From assembly GCA_943354915.1 (NCBI GenBank), contig CALRDO010000002.1, positions 1 to 34,154 on the forward strand: a DNA stretch of 34,154 bases, given 5' to 3'. A program made the position numbers and the translations under genes. The stretch is from Patescibacteria group bacterium UBA4664. GTDB lineage: Bacteria; Patescibacteriota; Saccharimonadia; CAILAD01; BJGX01. Shown piece by piece: positions 16,703 to 23,665 of this stretch. The notes under the pieces were generated by a model. That model was not told the DNA's origin. It searched no databases and saw only the letters and a program-made list of their open reading frames with translations. Position 1 is the stretch's first letter. Each line of letters starts with the position of its first letter.

Positions 16703-16736
16703 AATAAAAAAAAGACCCCAGGGATGCTAGGGGTCT
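16703..16736 (-). terminator. Intrinsic terminator of the rplJ-rplL operon
   Basis: On the minus strand AGACCCC and GGGGTCT pair perfectly (plus 713-719 with 730-736 of the 16 kb block), followed by eight T residues. It lies about 40 bases after the rplL stop. Confidence 0.9.
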
Positions 16737-16777
16737 AATTTTGCTAATTTTATATTTATCAGTGGATGTTGCTACGG

Positions 16778-17290
16778 TTACTGTAGCTCTACCGTGGCGC
16801 CAGCTGCTTCTAGCTTTTTCTTAGCTTCTTGAGCTTCATCAGTAGGTACGGCTTCCTTAACCATCTTAGGGGCGCTATCTACAACAGCCTTACTCTCGGC
16901 TAGACCAAGGCCAGACACTTCGCGGACAGCCTTAATTACATCAATTTTCTTTTCTCCAGCTGCAATCAACATAATATTATATGAACTCTTAGTAGCAACA
17001 GCTTCCTCTTCAGCTGCAGGGCCAGCAGGGCCAGCTACAGCTACTGGTGCAGTTGCACTAACTCCAAAGTGTCCTTCTAGGACTTTTACAAGCTCAGATA
17101 AATCAAGCACACTAAGCTTTGAAATCTGATCAACTAGTGTTTTGAACTTTGCTGGTACTTCTGTTGTTTCACCTTTTACTTCTTTTGGAGTAGCGGCTAC
17201 TGCCTTTTTTACTTCTTCCTTTACTTCTTCCTTTACTTCTTCCTTTACTTCTTCCTTTACTTCTTCTTGTTTTGCGGTTTCTTGCGACAT
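16778..17290 (-). CDS. rplL: Ribosomal protein L7/L12 with KEEV-repeat N-terminal extension
   Basis: The stalk protein that recruits translation GTPases to the large subunit. The C-terminal domain is canonical: [38 protein letters not shown] and [13 protein letters not shown]. The N-terminal dimerisation helix pair ([28 protein letters not shown]) and the A/P/G hinge are also present. What is unusual is about 45 extra residues in front, built from a repeated K-E-E-V unit encoded by a 12-bp tandem repeat. Total length is 170 instead of about 120-130. AAAGGAGAAG precedes the ATG at 17290, so the extension is probably translated. It follows rplJ after 1 base and ends in a strong terminator. Confidence 0.95.
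   Translation of the reverse strand: MSQETAKQEEVKEEVKEEVKEEVKEEVKKAVAATPKEVKGETTEVPAKFKTLVDQISKLSVLDLSELVKVLEGHFGVSATAPVAVAGPAGPAAEEEAVATKSSYNIMLIAAGEKKIDVIKAVREVSGLGLAESKAVVDSAPKMVKEAVPTDEAQEAKKKLEAAGATVELQ
17211..17270 (-). repeat. 12-bp tandem repeat inside rplL
   Basis: Four perfect copies and one partial copy of ACTTCTTCCTTT (plus strand), encoding repeated Lys-Glu-Glu-Val. Being a multiple of three, copy changes would keep the frame. Confidence 0.9.
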
Positions 17291-17291
17291 T

Positions 17292-17822
17292 TTATGCTTC
17301 TCCTTTTTTACTCTGCATGGCGTTTAAGGCATACAGCAAATTAGTTATGTTACTATTTAGAACTCGTACCAACCCTGTTAGAGGTGCTGCTATTGTACTC
17401 ACCACCTGGGCGGTAAGTATTTCACGACCTGGAAGGTTAGCCAAAACCATTACTTGTTCACGGCTTAGCATCTCCCCCGCTTCGCCAAACGCACCAATTA
17501 TCTCTAGGCTTTTGTTGGTTTTAGCAAAATCTGCGATAATTTTGCAAGCCTGAGCCTCGTCTGGTCCAAATGCTAGGGCCATTGGTCCAGAAAACATTGA
17601 GGTATCAAGACCTTTTTGATTGCTCTGGGCAATAGCGACTTTTAATAAGGTGTTTTTACTGACCTTATAGCTAATGCCTGCTTCTCGCAGCTGATTGCGC
17701 AAATCGTTAATTGCAGCTACATCTAAACCTCTGTAATCAGTCATCACAGCAATTTTGCTACTAGAGAAAGCCTCTGCTAATGCCTGAACATCAGCTTCTT
17801 TTTGCTCACGTGTCTTTGCCAT
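17292..17822 (-). CDS. rplJ: Ribosomal protein L10
   Basis: L10 anchors the L7/L12 stalk to 23S rRNA. The 176-residue sequence shows the expected [19 protein letters not shown] start, [38 protein letters not shown], and the long C-terminal helix ([21 protein letters not shown]) that binds L12 dimers. Two in-frame ATGs exist: the one at 17828 has GGAG only one base away, whereas the ATG at 17822 has GGAG at a 7-base spacing, so the latter is the start. It leads a two-gene operon with rplL. A strong promoter and a leader of about 170 bases with an internal terminator precede it, pointing to autoregulation by L10. Confidence 0.97.
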   Translation of the reverse strand: MAKTREQKEADVQALAEAFSSSKIAVMTDYRGLDVAAINDLRNQLREAGISYKVSKNTLLKVAIAQSNQKGLDTSMFSGPMALAFGPDEAQACKIIADFAKTNKSLEIIGAFGEAGEMLSREQVMVLANLPGREILTAQVVSTIAAPLTGLVRVLNSNITNLLYALNAMQSKKGEA

Positions 17823-17994
17823 AGGCATTCTCCGATTTTATTAGTTAATGTGCTCATAATTACCAAACAAAAAATCCCTGGCGAAACCAAGGACCGTCTA
17901 GTTTGAAAATCTAAATAATACGTTAGATTTATAACCTCTTGTAGCGGATTAAGTCTAAATTTTACAAGATAAACAGCTACAGTCTTTAGTAATC
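17823..17994 (-). promoter_or_regulatory. rplJ (L10) mRNA leader with intrinsic attenuator
   Basis: The leader runs from the predicted start near 17994 to the rplJ ATG. It contains a perfect 8-bp hairpin (arms plus 17907-17914 and 17923-17930) and then an intrinsic terminator. The terminator arms are plus 17875-17881 and 17887-17893, seven pairs including one G-U, with a TTTCG loop on the RNA strand and six T residues after it. In many bacteria the L10 leader binds L10-(L12)n and controls read-through; the layout here fits that scheme. Confidence 0.75.
17866..17893 (-). terminator. Attenuator hairpin in the rplJ leader
   Basis: TCCTTGG / CCAGGGA stem on the minus strand, loop of 5, followed by TTTTTTGTTT. 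It stands about 45 bases before the rplJ start, so it must be conditional for the operon to be expressed. Confidence 0.8.
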
Positions 17995-18000
17995 AGATTA

Positions 18001-18029
18001 ATTCTAACAGATATCACCTAGGATTTCAA
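18001..18029 (-). promoter_or_regulatory. Promoter of rplJ-rplL
   Basis: On the minus strand TTGAAA (plus 18024-18029), a 17-base spacer and TAGAAT (plus 18001-18006) with TG one base upstream (extended -10). Confidence 0.75.
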
Positions 18030-18051
18030 GACCTATTTGGCGATATAGCTG

Positions 18052-19308
18052 CTAATACCACCAGGCTAACTGATCGCCCAAGGCTAGACTAAAAGCCTTT
18101 AGCTGCTCAATACCTTCTCCGAGTATCACGGAACCTACTAACGCTCCGAGTTCTTCAGATTTTTTTAAGTCAATGCCACGACTAGTAAGAGCTGCTGCTC
18201 CGAGCCTTAACCCGCCGGGCCTCCAGGCACTGCCCATGTCGTTAGGGATGGCGTTACGGTTGGTTAAGACCCCTGCTCTTTCTAGCAATTCTTGCAGCTC
18301 TAGGCTATCGGTTGATTCTGGTAATTTAACTAAGGCAATATGGTTTTGGGTGCGAGAAACAATCTCTACCCCGCTAGATTCAAGGCCCTTCTGAAGGGCT
18401 TGAGTATTGGCCATAACAGCCTTGATATAATCCCCGAAAGGTTTTTTATCAGGATAAGTATCATCACCAGCTACCTCTAAAAGTGCCTGCCCGACAGCTG
18501 CAATTTGATTCAGATGCGGACCGCCACTAGTGCCAGGAAAGATAGTTTTATTAATTGCTGGCATATACTCTTTTTTGGCAAAAAGCATCGCAGAACGTGG
18601 ACCGCGCAGGGTTTTATGGGTAGTCGTGGTGATAAAATCAGCTCCTGCATCATTACTACCAAATGGAGTGCTATGGTTGCCAGTTGCCACTAACCCGCTA
18701 ATATGAGAGATGTCAGCTAGCACTAAGGAACCATTGTCGTGAGCAATTTCACAAAGCTTGGAAAACTGATATTGACGCGGGTAAGCAGAAAACCCAATAA
18801 TCACAAGCCGTGGTTTAATTTTTGCAAGCTTGCTCTTAAAGTCCTCAAGGTCAATTTCGTAGCCTTCGGCAGTCTTAGCAAGGCCATAGTTCTGATGATT
18901 ATAAAATTTGTTCAGGGAGCTAGTAGCATGCAAATGACTTAAGTGCCCACCACTATTTAAGTCTAGGCTAAGTACCGTATCGCCAGGCTCTAGAATAGTA
19001 AAATAAACCATCATATTTGCCGGACTGCCAGAGAGGACCTGAACGTTGACACCGTACTGATTGGTTTTATCAAAAACTTGAAGGGCTTTATGACATACAA
19101 ACTCCTCAAGCTCATCGGCCAATAGATTGCCGGCATAATACCTCTTGCCTGGGTAGCCTTCAGCATATTTATCGTTCCAAATTGAACCAAGTAACTCCAA
19201 AACTTTTGGACTCGGGTAATTCTCAGACGCAATCAAATTGATACTCGAGCGCTGTTTGTCGGCTTCTTTTTTGGTTAATTCAAATAGTTTATTCATCAAG
19301 ATACTCAT
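18052..19308 (-). CDS. glyA: Serine hydroxymethyltransferase
   Basis: A 418-residue PLP enzyme that converts serine and tetrahydrofolate to glycine and 5,10-methylene-tetrahydrofolate. Visible landmarks are NLIASENYPS (substrate loop), YAEGYPGKRYYAG, LSGSPANMMVY, the cofactor segment LADISHISGLVATG, and the PLP lysine K232 in TTTTHKTLRGPR. The C-terminal domain ends normally. It lies just after the thymidylate-synthase-like gene on the same strand; SHMT makes the methylene-folate that ThyX consumes. The ATG at 19308 is 11 bases after a TATAAT box; another in-frame ATG is at 19296. Neither has a clear ribosome binding site, so translation is nearly leaderless. Confidence 0.97.
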   Translation of the reverse strand: MSILMNKLFELTKKEADKQRSSINLIASENYPSPKVLELLGSIWNDKYAEGYPGKRYYAGNLLADELEEFVCHKALQVFDKTNQYGVNVQVLSGSPANMMVYFTILEPGDTVLSLDLNSGGHLSHLHATSSLNKFYNHQNYGLAKTAEGYEIDLEDFKSKLAKIKPRLVIIGFSAYPRQYQFSKLCEIAHDNGSLVLADISHISGLVATGNHSTPFGSNDAGADFITTTTHKTLRGPRSAMLFAKKEYMPAINKTIFPGTSGGPHLNQIAAVGQALLEVAGDDTYPDKKPFGDYIKAVMANTQALQKGLESSGVEIVSRTQNHIALVKLPESTDSLELQELLERAGVLTNRNAIPNDMGSAWRPGGLRLGAAALTSRGIDLKKSEELGALVGSVILGEGIEQLKAFSLALGDQLAWWY

Positions 19309-19319
19309 TCATATAGATA

Positions 19320-19325
19320 ATTATA
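19320..19325 (-). promoter_or_regulatory. -10 box of glyA
   Basis: TATAAT on the minus strand, directly preceded by TG. The start site would leave an untranslated leader of only about 5 bases. It lies just after the terminator of the upstream gene, which supports separate transcription. Confidence 0.4.
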
Positions 19326-19332
19326 CATTAAA

Positions 19333-19360
19333 ATAGACCCCCAGTATCCCGGGGGTCTAT
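19333..19360 (-). terminator. Terminator hairpin after thyX-like gene
   Basis: ATAGACCCCC and GGGGGTCTAT pair perfectly over 10 bp with an 8-base loop. Four T residues follow on the minus strand. It lies between the thyX-like stop and the glyA promoter. Confidence 0.75.
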
Positions 19361-19373
19361 AAATGATTAAATG

Positions 19374-21143
19374 CTAATCGGCCTGTGATTGTTTAGCGCT
19401 AAGCCGTTTTTCAGCTCCGGCTCGTTCCAAACTATACTGGCTATAATCAACGTAGCCCATACTCTTAGCAATAGCAGGGTCACGGGAATGAATTAGGCTA
19501 TGCATCTGCTGTGCGACTGTGCGATAGCTGGGGTGCCCCTGCTGGCTAGTGCGTAGTTCCAGCATAAACATCAAAGCTCGTGCATTAATGTTAATGTTAA
19601 ATTTCATACGATATGCTAAGCAAACGACGTATTGTGCTGACTTGGGATAATCCCGCTGTAAGCTAGCATATAGCTCCGAGCTTAAATCCATGGCCTCTTG
19701 GTAGAATTCTGAGAGCTCCATATCTAGAATAAACGGTGATATCGTCCAGCCTAGCGAGGTATCTAGCTCGCCCCACAACGCAGTTAGTAGCCTGTGGCGC
19801 TTCCAGTCTCGCATAATGCCGAAATCAATCACCATATCAAAGTTATAGCTTGCCAGCTCAAACGCTCGGCCTGGCTTCCAGCGACGGTTGCCCTGCTGAG
19901 CATTGAAACTGCTACGATCACCACAATAGTTCCGAATTAATAAACCCTGATTGTAATTACCAATCCGTTCGGCAAGTACCATGCAATCTGACATAGCCAT
20001 ATTGCTAGAGCCATGCTCATACAAAATACCAGCACAAACTTTTTGCTCATTATCGGAGTCGGCCCAAGTCAAACTAACTTCGTTTTGAGCTGGAGAAGCG
20101 ATACTCGCCTCTTCGATGCCATATTGACTCTGCAAACTACTCACCAAATACTGAGTGTTAGTTCTGGTCTTGTTAAAATAAGCAAGCCATGGGATGCCTT
20201 TTTTAGCATCGTCAATCTGATTAAAGAACGCCGGTGCGGCATCTGGGTGGCGCAATGCATCAAGCGCCATTTGCCCTAGCACCCTGGCCTCACTTAACTC
20301 TGAACTCAGTAGTCGTCTGAGCATATTTGCAGCTGCTTGAGCACTACCAAAAAAACCAACATTACTTATAATACCTGCCGGCAACATTGGCCTGACGGTA
20401 TCGAAGGCTTTGGCTCTAATGGTAGTCCGGTATGCCCGGTCGTCCCCCTCAAAACTATTTCGAGGATTCGTGGCCTCAAAGTACTTAATGGCTGAATCTA
20501 GCATCTTGATATAATAATCAAAAAGCTTGTCCATGCCTTTTTCGTAAGTTTGGGCATATTCGCTAGACATCACATCATCTGGGCGGTAGTAGCGATACCG
20601 ATTATCGTCAAGCCTAGCGGAGTAATCAAGGTAGCGAGTAGATTGCTCTAGGTAAGCCCCTAGCCTCCCCCACTCAATCTCATTAATTACAATATTGCTG
20701 GCTTGCTCAAAAACGATATGTACACCACCGAGCTGACTAACAGAGTCATCTCCGTACTCATCAAAAACTCGCCGGTACAATGACTCGGCATGCTCCAATG
20801 AAAAAATGGGGTCAAGACCTTCAAGTTTAAGCTCCTCGGCAATGTAAGCAAAAGAATCGCTGGGATTTTGTGACCAGCGTTCTCCTGCTTCAATTGCTGA
20901 CATACTTCTAGACATAGCGTTAACCGCGATTTCTTTACGATTAACAAACTCATCTAAAAATAATCGTCTGGTGCTTTTGGTGGTCCTGGAGTACCTGGCG
21001 TACAGTGCACCCTTAACCACCTCGGGTAAGTTGATAAGACAAAAAACTGGCTTATCGTTATTGGTGAAGTACCGAGACAAAATAGACAGTTCGGCCTCGC
21101 TAAAGTCTTCAACGAAGTAGCTTGCTGTTTGGTTTGTGGACAT
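19374..21143 (-). CDS. thyX: Duplicated ThyX-like (FAD-dependent thymidylate synthase family) protein
   Basis: A 589-residue protein with two ThyX-like halves. ThyX makes dTMP from dUMP using methylene-folate, NADPH and FAD, with the signature RHRxxSxNxxSxRY. The first half retains the end of that motif (GRLGAYLEQSTRYLDY, about residue 160 from the chosen start) but not RHR. The second half retains RHR in RDWKRHRLLTALWGE (near 445) but not the S-x-R-Y end. Ordinary ThyX is 200-270 residues, so this is an internal duplication with split signature residues. The start at 21143 is chosen because GGGAG lies 5 bases before it; an in-frame ATG at 21176 lacks one. Family assignment is good; activity is not assured. 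It neighbours glyA, which supports a folate role. Confidence 0.8.
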   Translation of the reverse strand: MSTNQTASYFVEDFSEAELSILSRYFTNNDKPVFCLINLPEVVKGALYARYSRTTKSTRRLFLDEFVNRKEIAVNAMSRSMSAIEAGERWSQNPSDSFAYIAEELKLEGLDPIFSLEHAESLYRRVFDEYGDDSVSQLGGVHIVFEQASNIVINEIEWGRLGAYLEQSTRYLDYSARLDDNRYRYYRPDDVMSSEYAQTYEKGMDKLFDYYIKMLDSAIKYFEATNPRNSFEGDDRAYRTTIRAKAFDTVRPMLPAGIISNVGFFGSAQAAANMLRRLLSSELSEARVLGQMALDALRHPDAAPAFFNQIDDAKKGIPWLAYFNKTRTNTQYLVSSLQSQYGIEEASIASPAQNEVSLTWADSDNEQKVCAGILYEHGSSNMAMSDCMVLAERIGNYNQGLLIRNYCGDRSSFNAQQGNRRWKPGRAFELASYNFDMVIDFGIMRDWKRHRLLTALWGELDTSLGWTISPFILDMELSEFYQEAMDLSSELYASLQRDYPKSAQYVVCLAYRMKFNININARALMFMLELRTSQQGHPSYRTVAQQMHSLIHSRDPAIAKSMGYVDYSQYSLERAGAEKRLSAKQSQAD

Positions 21144-21269
21144 CACATCTCCCTGTTGATAATATTTGACTGTCAAGGTAAACCAAAGCTTATTTTATCT
21201 TATATGCATTAGCAATAAAACCTTAAGTATTTTGCATATAGAAAATAGAAAATGGCTAGAGCGGAGTAA

Positions 21270-22328
21270 TTATTGCGCGCTTTTTGATTGAGGTTCTTTA
21301 GCCACTTTGGCTTCTTGCGGAGCACTGGTTGCAATAGATTTTTTAACTTCCCTAGCTTCCTTAACGGCTTCATTGTTATCTAGCTGAATGCTAGGGCTCA
21401 TGCTGGCACTGACATACATGCTTCTAATAAATACCCCCTTAACTCCGCTTGGCTTAGCTGAAGATAGAGCTTTAATGGTTGCTTTAGCATTACCATACAG
21501 AGCCTCAGGCTTAAAACTTAATTTGCCGAATGCTAGGTGCACAATACCATTAGCATCATTCTTAATTTCAACCTTACCTTTTTTAAATTCATCAACAGAT
21601 TTTGCTGGGTCGGCCATAACCGTACCATTTTTAGGTGAAGGCATTAGTCCTTTTGGACCCAAGACTTTAGCTAGCTTACCAACTTCGGCCATTCTGTCTG
21701 GGCTGACTATTAAAACATCAAAATCAAACTTTTCATTCATAATATCCTTAATAATGGAGTCGGCATCTACGATATCAGCGCCAGCTTGCTTGGCTGAAGC
21801 AGCTAGTTCGTCCGTAGTGATCACAGCTACTCGAATAGGCTTACCGGTCCCAAACGGCAATGAGGTGTTAGTGCGAACCATCTGGTCAGCTTGACGAGGA
21901 TCAATGTTTAATGCCACGTGTAGCTCAGCAGAAGCGTCAAACTTAACTTTAGATACCTTATAGAGCAAATCAATGGCATCTTTAAGCCCATACTTCTTGT
22001 CTGATTCTATTAAAGCTCTACCGGCTTTTTGATTTTTTGAATACCTTTTAACGTGGGGCTTTTGCTTGGGCTTAACTACCTCGTCTTTTTTAGCTTTTTT
22101 GGTCTGGGTTTTTCTGACTTCCTTAGCTTCTTTTTCGGCTGTTTCTTTTGTGATTTTAGCACTTCTTTTGCCAGCTTTAGCTAACTTAGTATCTGTAACT
22201 GTTGCAGTCACTACAGCGTCGTCAGCCTTAGTACTTTGTTTGAGGTTAGGTTCTGTAGTATCCTTAGACTTAGTTGCCTTAGTGGTTTTTACGGGCTTGG
22301 TGCTATCTTCCTTTAGTATCTTTGCCAT
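21270..22328 (-). CDS. rplA: Ribosomal protein L1 with long basic N-terminal extension
   Basis: L1 binds 23S rRNA at the L1 stalk and helps tRNA exit. The core runs from about residue 95 to 325: RYSKNQKAGRALIESDKKYGLKDAIDLLYK, ELHVALNIDPRQADQMVRTN, LPFGTGKPIRVAVIT, KVLGPKGLMPSPKNGTV, and the SAKPSGVKGVFIRSMYVSASMSPSIQLD ending. In front lie about 90 residues rich in Lys, Ala, Thr and Glu, and a charged tail of about 25 residues follows. Common L1 is about 230 residues; this one is 352. AAAGGAG precedes the ATG at 22328, so that is preferred over an upstream ATG at 22355. It is the last gene of secE-nusG-rplK-rplA. Confidence 0.96.
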   Translation of the reverse strand: MAKILKEDSTKPVKTTKATKSKDTTEPNLKQSTKADDAVVTATVTDTKLAKAGKRSAKITKETAEKEAKEVRKTQTKKAKKDEVVKPKQKPHVKRYSKNQKAGRALIESDKKYGLKDAIDLLYKVSKVKFDASAELHVALNIDPRQADQMVRTNTSLPFGTGKPIRVAVITTDELAASAKQAGADIVDADSIIKDIMNEKFDFDVLIVSPDRMAEVGKLAKVLGPKGLMPSPKNGTVMADPAKSVDEFKKGKVEIKNDANGIVHLAFGKLSFKPEALYGNAKATIKALSSAKPSGVKGVFIRSMYVSASMSPSIQLDNNEAVKEAREVKKSIATSAPQEAKVAKEPQSKSAQ

Positions 22329-22389
22329 TATTTTACTCCTTTCGTGGTCAAGCACTACTTGCAGTAGCTCCCACAGCGAGGTTAATTAT

Positions 22390-22821
22390 TTATTCTACTT
22401 CGACTCCCATTGATCGGGCGGTACCTGCAATAATCTTTTTTGCGGCTTCAATATCATTGGCGTTTAAATCTGGCATTTTCTTTTCAGCTATTTCAGTCAG
22501 CTGGGCTTGTGTCAATTTACCAACCTTTTCTTTGTTAGGAACACCTGATGCTTTTTTCAACTTTAGAGCTTCTTTAATCAAAATCTTTGCCGGAGTACCC
22601 TTAATAACAAAGCTCATAGTCTTATCGGCATAAATAGTAACATGGACTGGGGTTGGTTGCCCCTTGCGATCCTGAGTCTGCTCATTAAAAGGGTTGATAA
22701 AATCCATCATGTTAACTCCGTGTTGTCCTAGTGAAGACCCAACTGGAGGGGCTGGAGTGGCTTGGCCACCCATGATGATCATTTTTACTTTAGCTTGAAT
22801 TTTTTTTGCTTCTGTTGCCAT
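22390..22821 (-). CDS. rplK: Ribosomal protein L11
   Basis: L11 forms the GTPase-associated centre with 23S rRNA. The 143-residue sequence has the standard order: KMIIMGGQATPAPPVGSSLGQHGVNMMDF, NEQTQDRKGQPTPVHVTIYADKTMSFV, and a C-terminal RNA-binding domain ending IEAAKKIIAGTARSMGVEVE. The length is normal, with no extension, in contrast to L1 and L12 nearby. AGGATAAT precedes the ATG. It sits 14 bases after nusG and 61 bases before rplA in the conserved order secE-nusG-rplK-rplA. Confidence 0.97.
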   Translation of the reverse strand: MATEAKKIQAKVKMIIMGGQATPAPPVGSSLGQHGVNMMDFINPFNEQTQDRKGQPTPVHVTIYADKTMSFVIKGTPAKILIKEALKLKKASGVPNKEKVGKLTQAQLTEIAEKKMPDLNANDIEAAKKIIAGTARSMGVEVE

Positions 22822-22835
22822 ATTAATTATCCTTT

Positions 22836-23369
22836 CTAGATTTTCTTAACCTGCAGTGAGTCCAGCTCAACTGGCGTCTCGCGACCAAACATACTGACTA
22901 AAACCTTAATCTTCCCTTTTTGTTCATCGATTTCGCTAACCTGTCCATCGAAACCCTTAAAAGGGCCGTCGGTAATATTAACAGTTTCGCCGATTTTAAA
23001 ATCAATATGATACTTAGGCTCATCAATACCCATACGGCGCTGAATAGACTTAACTTCGTCTTCGCTTAATGGTGAAGGGTTGGTGCTGGTACCAACGAAG
23101 CCCGTGACATTTGGAGTATTACGTACCACAAACCACGACTCTTCGGTCACAACCATTTCAATCATGATGTAGCCCGGAAATATTTTACGCTCTACCGTGC
23201 GTCGTTTACCGTTTTTAATTTCGATCTGCTTTTCTTTTGGCACAATCACATCAAAGATCTTGTCCTTCATGTCTAGTGAATCAATGCGTTGGCGTAAGGC
23301 ATCGGCCACCTGATCTTCGTAGCCAGAGTAAGTGTGTACAACAAACCAGTTTTTTTGTAAATCTATCAT
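22836..23369 (-). CDS. nusG: Transcription elongation/termination factor NusG
   Basis: NusG couples RNA polymerase to Rho or to the ribosome. The N-terminal NGN domain shows KNWFVVHTYSGYEDQVADAL, KIFPGYIMIEMVVTEESWFVVRNTPNVTGFVG, and the KOW domain is GETVNITDGPFKGFDGQVSEI with KIKVLVSMFGRETPVELD. The start at 23369 gives 177 residues; its ATG shares one base with the secE stop (TAATG), which indicates coupled translation. A longer frame from 23417 exists but would overlap secE and adds non-homologous residues. The two domains and the linker are of normal size. Confidence 0.97.
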   Translation of the reverse strand: MIDLQKNWFVVHTYSGYEDQVADALRQRIDSLDMKDKIFDVIVPKEKQIEIKNGKRRTVERKIFPGYIMIEMVVTEESWFVVRNTPNVTGFVGTSTNPSPLSEDEVKSIQRRMGIDEPKYHIDFKIGETVNITDGPFKGFDGQVSEIDEQKGKIKVLVSMFGRETPVELDSLQVKKI

Positions 23370-23560
23370 TATGGAATCCTTAAAATTAATGACTTCAAAA
23401 TATTTCTCCAGAACCAATCAAGACCGGCTAGAGTTAGCCCTAATGCAAATGACACTAAAATTATTAATACAGTTAGTTGCAATGCCTGCTTACGGGTAGG
23501 CCAAATAACTTTTTGCATCTCTGCAACTGAATTCTTAATATAGTTGGTAAATGCTCGCAT
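23369..23560 (-). CDS. secE: Preprotein translocase subunit SecE
   Basis: A 63-residue single-span SecE. The amphipathic helix and conserved hinge read KNSVAEMQKVIWPTRKQALQLT, followed by one transmembrane helix (VLIILVSFALGLTLAGLDWFW) and a short tail. SecE clamps the two halves of SecY in the protein-export channel. It is first in secE-nusG-rplK-rplA, is translationally coupled to nusG, and is preceded by a strong promoter with an unusual hairpin at the start of the transcript. No clear Shine-Dalgarno sequence is present before the ATG at 23560. Confidence 0.95.
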   Translation of the reverse strand: MRAFTNYIKNSVAEMQKVIWPTRKQALQLTVLIILVSFALGLTLAGLDWFWRNILKSLILRIP

Positions 23561-23600
23561 TTGGAATCTAATATAAATTTAATTAATTAAATTGTAATCT

Positions 23601-23620
23601 AAAAAAGCCTCGTGGGCTTT
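23601..23620 (-). terminator. Hairpin plus T run at the start of the secE transcript
   Basis: On the minus strand AAAGCC pairs with GGCTTT around CACGA and continues into a T run. The predicted start of transcription (about 23621) is directly in front of it. It is either an early attenuator or a 5'-end stabiliser, or it ends transcripts from the upstream membrane-protein gene. Confidence 0.45.
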
Positions 23621-23627
23621 GAGTAGT

Positions 23628-23657
23628 ATTTTAGCTGATAAATAGCCTTTTTGTCAA
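23628..23657 (-). promoter_or_regulatory. Promoter of secE-nusG-rplK-rplA
   Basis: On the minus strand TTGACA (plus 23652-23657), an 18-base spacer and TAAAAT (plus 23628-23633). The -35 box matches consensus perfectly. Confidence 0.75.
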
Positions 23658-23665
23658 CGCCCTGG

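Noticed and set aside
21388-21894. 168-residue frame antisense to rplA
   Set aside because: Shadow of the L1 core; its hydrophobic, Ser-rich content comes from the complementary strand.
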